A stretch of 64,000 bases of DNA from Setophaga petechia (taxonomy: Eukaryota; Chordata; Aves; Passeriformes; Parulidae). Each line of letters begins with the position of its first letter. Position 1 is the stretch's first letter. The notes below the pieces were generated by a model. It made no database searches, was not told the origin of the DNA, and saw nothing but the letters and a program-made list of their open reading frames with translations. Shown here in pieces: positions 61,006-64,000 of this stretch. Where the stretch lies: contig JANCRA010000040.1 of NCBI GenBank assembly GCA_024362935.1, forward strand, positions 5,890,001-5,954,000, given 5' to 3'. The position numbers and the translations under genes were made by a program.

Positions 61006-64000
61006 TTATGGAATACTTTGTGCAATTCTATAGCTCTCAAATCTGCAAATTGCCCTGCTGACAGAATAATCATTGTGGCATCTCTTCTGTATGCCTGCGA
61101 GTAGACAGAGATACAGAGGCTGGAGAAATTTGTTAATGTGGTCTGAGACTCTCCTTAGCACTCAGTTGACCTCACGCTTTCAACAGCTTGGCAGCACAGA
61201 AATGGCAATGATGCAGAAGCTCTTCTGGATGTCACACCAATTCTTTTTATTTATTTGGAGCATACATAGTATGATTCAGTTATCTAAAATGTATGTAAGA
61301 TTAGAAATGTTCTAGAGAATTCTTTGCAGCCTACTGGTACCACTCAGGACTTGTAGAAGTCTGTTCCCTTCTGCAGTAGCAGCTGAGGGCCAAACAGGAT
61401 ACAGAAGGCATTTCAAATAGCACCAAATACTCTAGAAAAACAAGACCCATTGGCTTGAAAATGTGTGGGTGGGAAAAAAAAGGCAAAAAGTTCACAGGTT
61501 AATTAAAACACCACTCCCACAGGACAGATTTTGGGGCAAAATATCCAGGCAGTAATTTTTAAATCAAAAAGTTACTTTAATCAGATTTACTCTCATAATA
61601 AAAACAAAAACCTCCCAACAATTCTAAGTTGTTACAGTATCTATGTAAATTACCTCCTGCAAATCATATAGGAGTTTCATTCTGATCACTGTCGCACACT
61701 GAGCTTGAATTCTTTCTTTTTTTAGATGCCAATATATTCTCATGAAGTCACATTGTATTATATATTTTGGATTTAATTTTTATTATAAGTGCCATAACTT
61801 GTTGGGAATTATTGTTAGAGGATCTCAGTATTTAAAAGACTATTTATTAGGGTATTTTTGTACACAGTCCTGAGAAACCAATAGATAGATAGGCAAATTC
61901 CCTTATATCCTCTGAACTGGTTCTTCTTTATTAGTGTAATTTATATGTTTAATAGGAAGCATTCACTTTCTCATAGTTCAAAATTACTTTTACTTAGAGG
62001 AGCAAGACATGGGTTTAGCTGTCCTTAAAGAATGTCTATTTAGGATTCACTGGAAAATAGACACCCATTTCAGGAGAGGAATTCACAACCAAAGAAGAAG
62101 GAAAAAGCCCTTTCTGTGACTACACCACCACCCATTACTGAATCATATTCTAGGTAGCCTGGCTTCTACAGAGTGGGTGGAAAAAAGACTCTTTGAAATA
62201 ATATTTGAATTTGATCACTGCCTATGACAGTTGGCAGCTTCTCCCAAAGCATAGGTAATGCTGCCATGATCTTTGTACCATTGGTTTTGTGATCCAGTGC
62301 AGAAAAGAAGCAGAGAAAATGTATGGGTGGGGGAAAAGGCATGAAGTTCACACGTATCAGTTTAGAACTAGAAAATGGAGAAGTCAGACTTCAGAAAAAT
62401 TTTAAACTATCAGGAATGGTACAATTTTCCCAGGAAAGCAACATCATCTAAAATGCAGTGTGGAATTTATTCAAGTGCACTTTCTGTTGGGTTATTGCAG
62501 ACATTAAAAAATAACATGAGGCTCATAAATGTCACCTGGGAATAACACATAATCAAACTACAACAAATGATTTTCTGAACAGCTGGATTCTACCCGAGTT
62601 CTTTTATGTGGCTGGGGTTTTATTTCCCTAGTTTTTGATAACTGTGCTGGACAATTGATTCCTGTGTGGGATCTTCACTAGATGACCTTACTAAGCTTTA
62701 ACAGTAAGAAAGAATGGATTAGGTAATAAAAAGAATGTCTCCACTGAAATAAGTAGAGCTGTGCTAATTTACCTAGACTGGTTCTGGATCTGGAATGTTC
62801 AATGGAAAAAGGTTGTGGTTTAGCAATGCCTTGACCTGCAAGTAAAATGGAGTCACTGAAAAGTAGTGCTGTGGTAAGTGTGATAGAGAAAGCCCTTGGA
62901 TGCCCTGACACATTAAGCACACAGCTTTAATCATGTGCAGGATTACTTTGTTCAAAAAAAAAAAAAAAGCCATCAGGACGACCTAGCACAGTAGATGTGA
63001 CATACATTAAAACTCACAAGAGACAATAAGAACTGAAAAGTTGATGCAGGTCCTAATAGGAGCAATGAAAAATGTGATCAGTTGTCTTTGTGTGAAAAAA
63101 AGCCCTTACCTTTGGCACCACAAATAGTGACAAATAATTCATTATTCGTGGCCAGCATAAAATAGCAGGGAGCAAAATAATTGTTTATGCTGGGTATGTA
63201 ATATTTAGTAATCTGGTCTGTGATTAAACCTAATCAATCCATTCCAAAATGGCACTTTTCAGTGGAATTCTAAAGACAAGGACAAAATTGTGCATACTTC
63301 CATTATATTAATACAAATATCAAAATCCCTTAAGATTAAAGTTTTTGCAGAAGAACATCATATAACAAAAGAGTTAATGGACTAATTATGAAATTATGAA
63401 ACTTTACCAAAGCATTTAAAGCTGCAATGATTAAGTAGTTTGGTGGAACAAGTCTTTCAAATGAGATCATCCGGAAAGACTGCAGTGTTGGTTCTGGGAC
63501 TGTTGGGTACAAACTGACCCATCAGGAAGAGGATTATTTAGGTCTATGAAATAGTGAAAAATTAAGAAATAATGAGATGTGAAGCTCTCAGTTATTGTTT
63601 AGGTAAGTCATTACAGTAGGTCCCACAACTGCATCTTGCCTTCTGCTCAGAAGATGAAAATACTGGTTCCTGAGTTGAGAGCAGAATAAAATTCCACTAA
63701 TGATTGCTTTGTTATATCCAAGATATATCTAACTTGAAGTGTACCAGAGAGTAACACTGTGCATAAAATTATTCTTAGATATTAAAATTCTGGTATGGGC
63801 GTTCATTCCAATATGGAACTATTTACCAAATAAGTGATTGAAATGGATAGAGAACTTCATGCAGCTGTGATAAGATGCAAACTTTGCAGTTTGGCCACAG
63901 AGGTGTAGAAATAAGGGTCTGTGAATATCCTGACTCTTTATAAAGCTTGTATATCCAGTATAATTTTATATATATAGAATTATACATTAAAATTTCATAT
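61006..64000. other. Right end of the window, nothing assigned
   Basis: AT-rich DNA after the CR1/LTR composite. A 14-A run lies at 62954-62967. No gene or clear repeat was recognised up to the window edge. Confidence 0.5.

Noticed and set aside
1..64000. tRNA, rRNA, CRISPR arrays, bacterial operons or phage genes
   Set aside because: None was seen; gene density, CpG island, LINE and LTR content are those of a vertebrate chromosome.

Overview
This window is avian nuclear DNA. Two things show this directly: many truncated CR1 LINE copies with the bird-type 3' tail (a run of cagaatcatagaatca-like octamers on one end), and one recognisable vertebrate gene start. Two nested LTRs resemble families I associate with songbirds, so a passerine is my best guess, but that part rests on memory and needs a repeat-library search.

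The one protein-coding gene I can name is PDGFD (platelet-derived growth factor D), on the minus strand. Its first coding exon is at 38327-38456: start codon, signal peptide, the conserved CANFCS and SIKALR segments, and a consensus splice donor. It sits in a CpG-rich island of about 2 kb (roughly 37.2-39.25 kb) that covers the promoter, the 5' UTR, exon 1 and the start of intron 1. Everything left of 38326 is read as PDGFD intron 1. I did not recognise exon 2 (CUB domain) in that 38 kb. Everything right of about 39.25 kb is upstream flanking DNA with no gene I can name.

The rest is AT-rich intronic and intergenic DNA peppered with retroelements. CR1 fragments lie near 5.1, 10.2-11.7, 20.8, 25.8, 30.2, 31.6, 31.7-33.1, 33.9-34.2, 43.1 (old, tentative), 46.3-47.1, 53.0-53.9, 56.5 and 60.2-61.0 kb. 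Three of the longer ones are internally deleted with different breakpoints. Two carry an LTR inside them (32067-32635, minus; 60466-60860, with near-perfect 6-bp target duplication), giving a clear relative chronology. A third LTR-like unit lies at 41908-42257, upstream of the PDGFD promoter.

Less explained items are a 17-bp perfect hairpin at 14980-15023, AT-rich palindromes at 260-347, a thrice-repeated short unit at 34.2 and 35.0 kb, a protein-like open segment with a good splice donor at 49868-50097 (minus) that I cannot assign, and a non-repeat tract near 51.65-51.86 kb that looks like a possible conserved noncoding element. I see no tRNA, rRNA, CRISPR or operon-like structure, and no evidence for a new multi-gene system.
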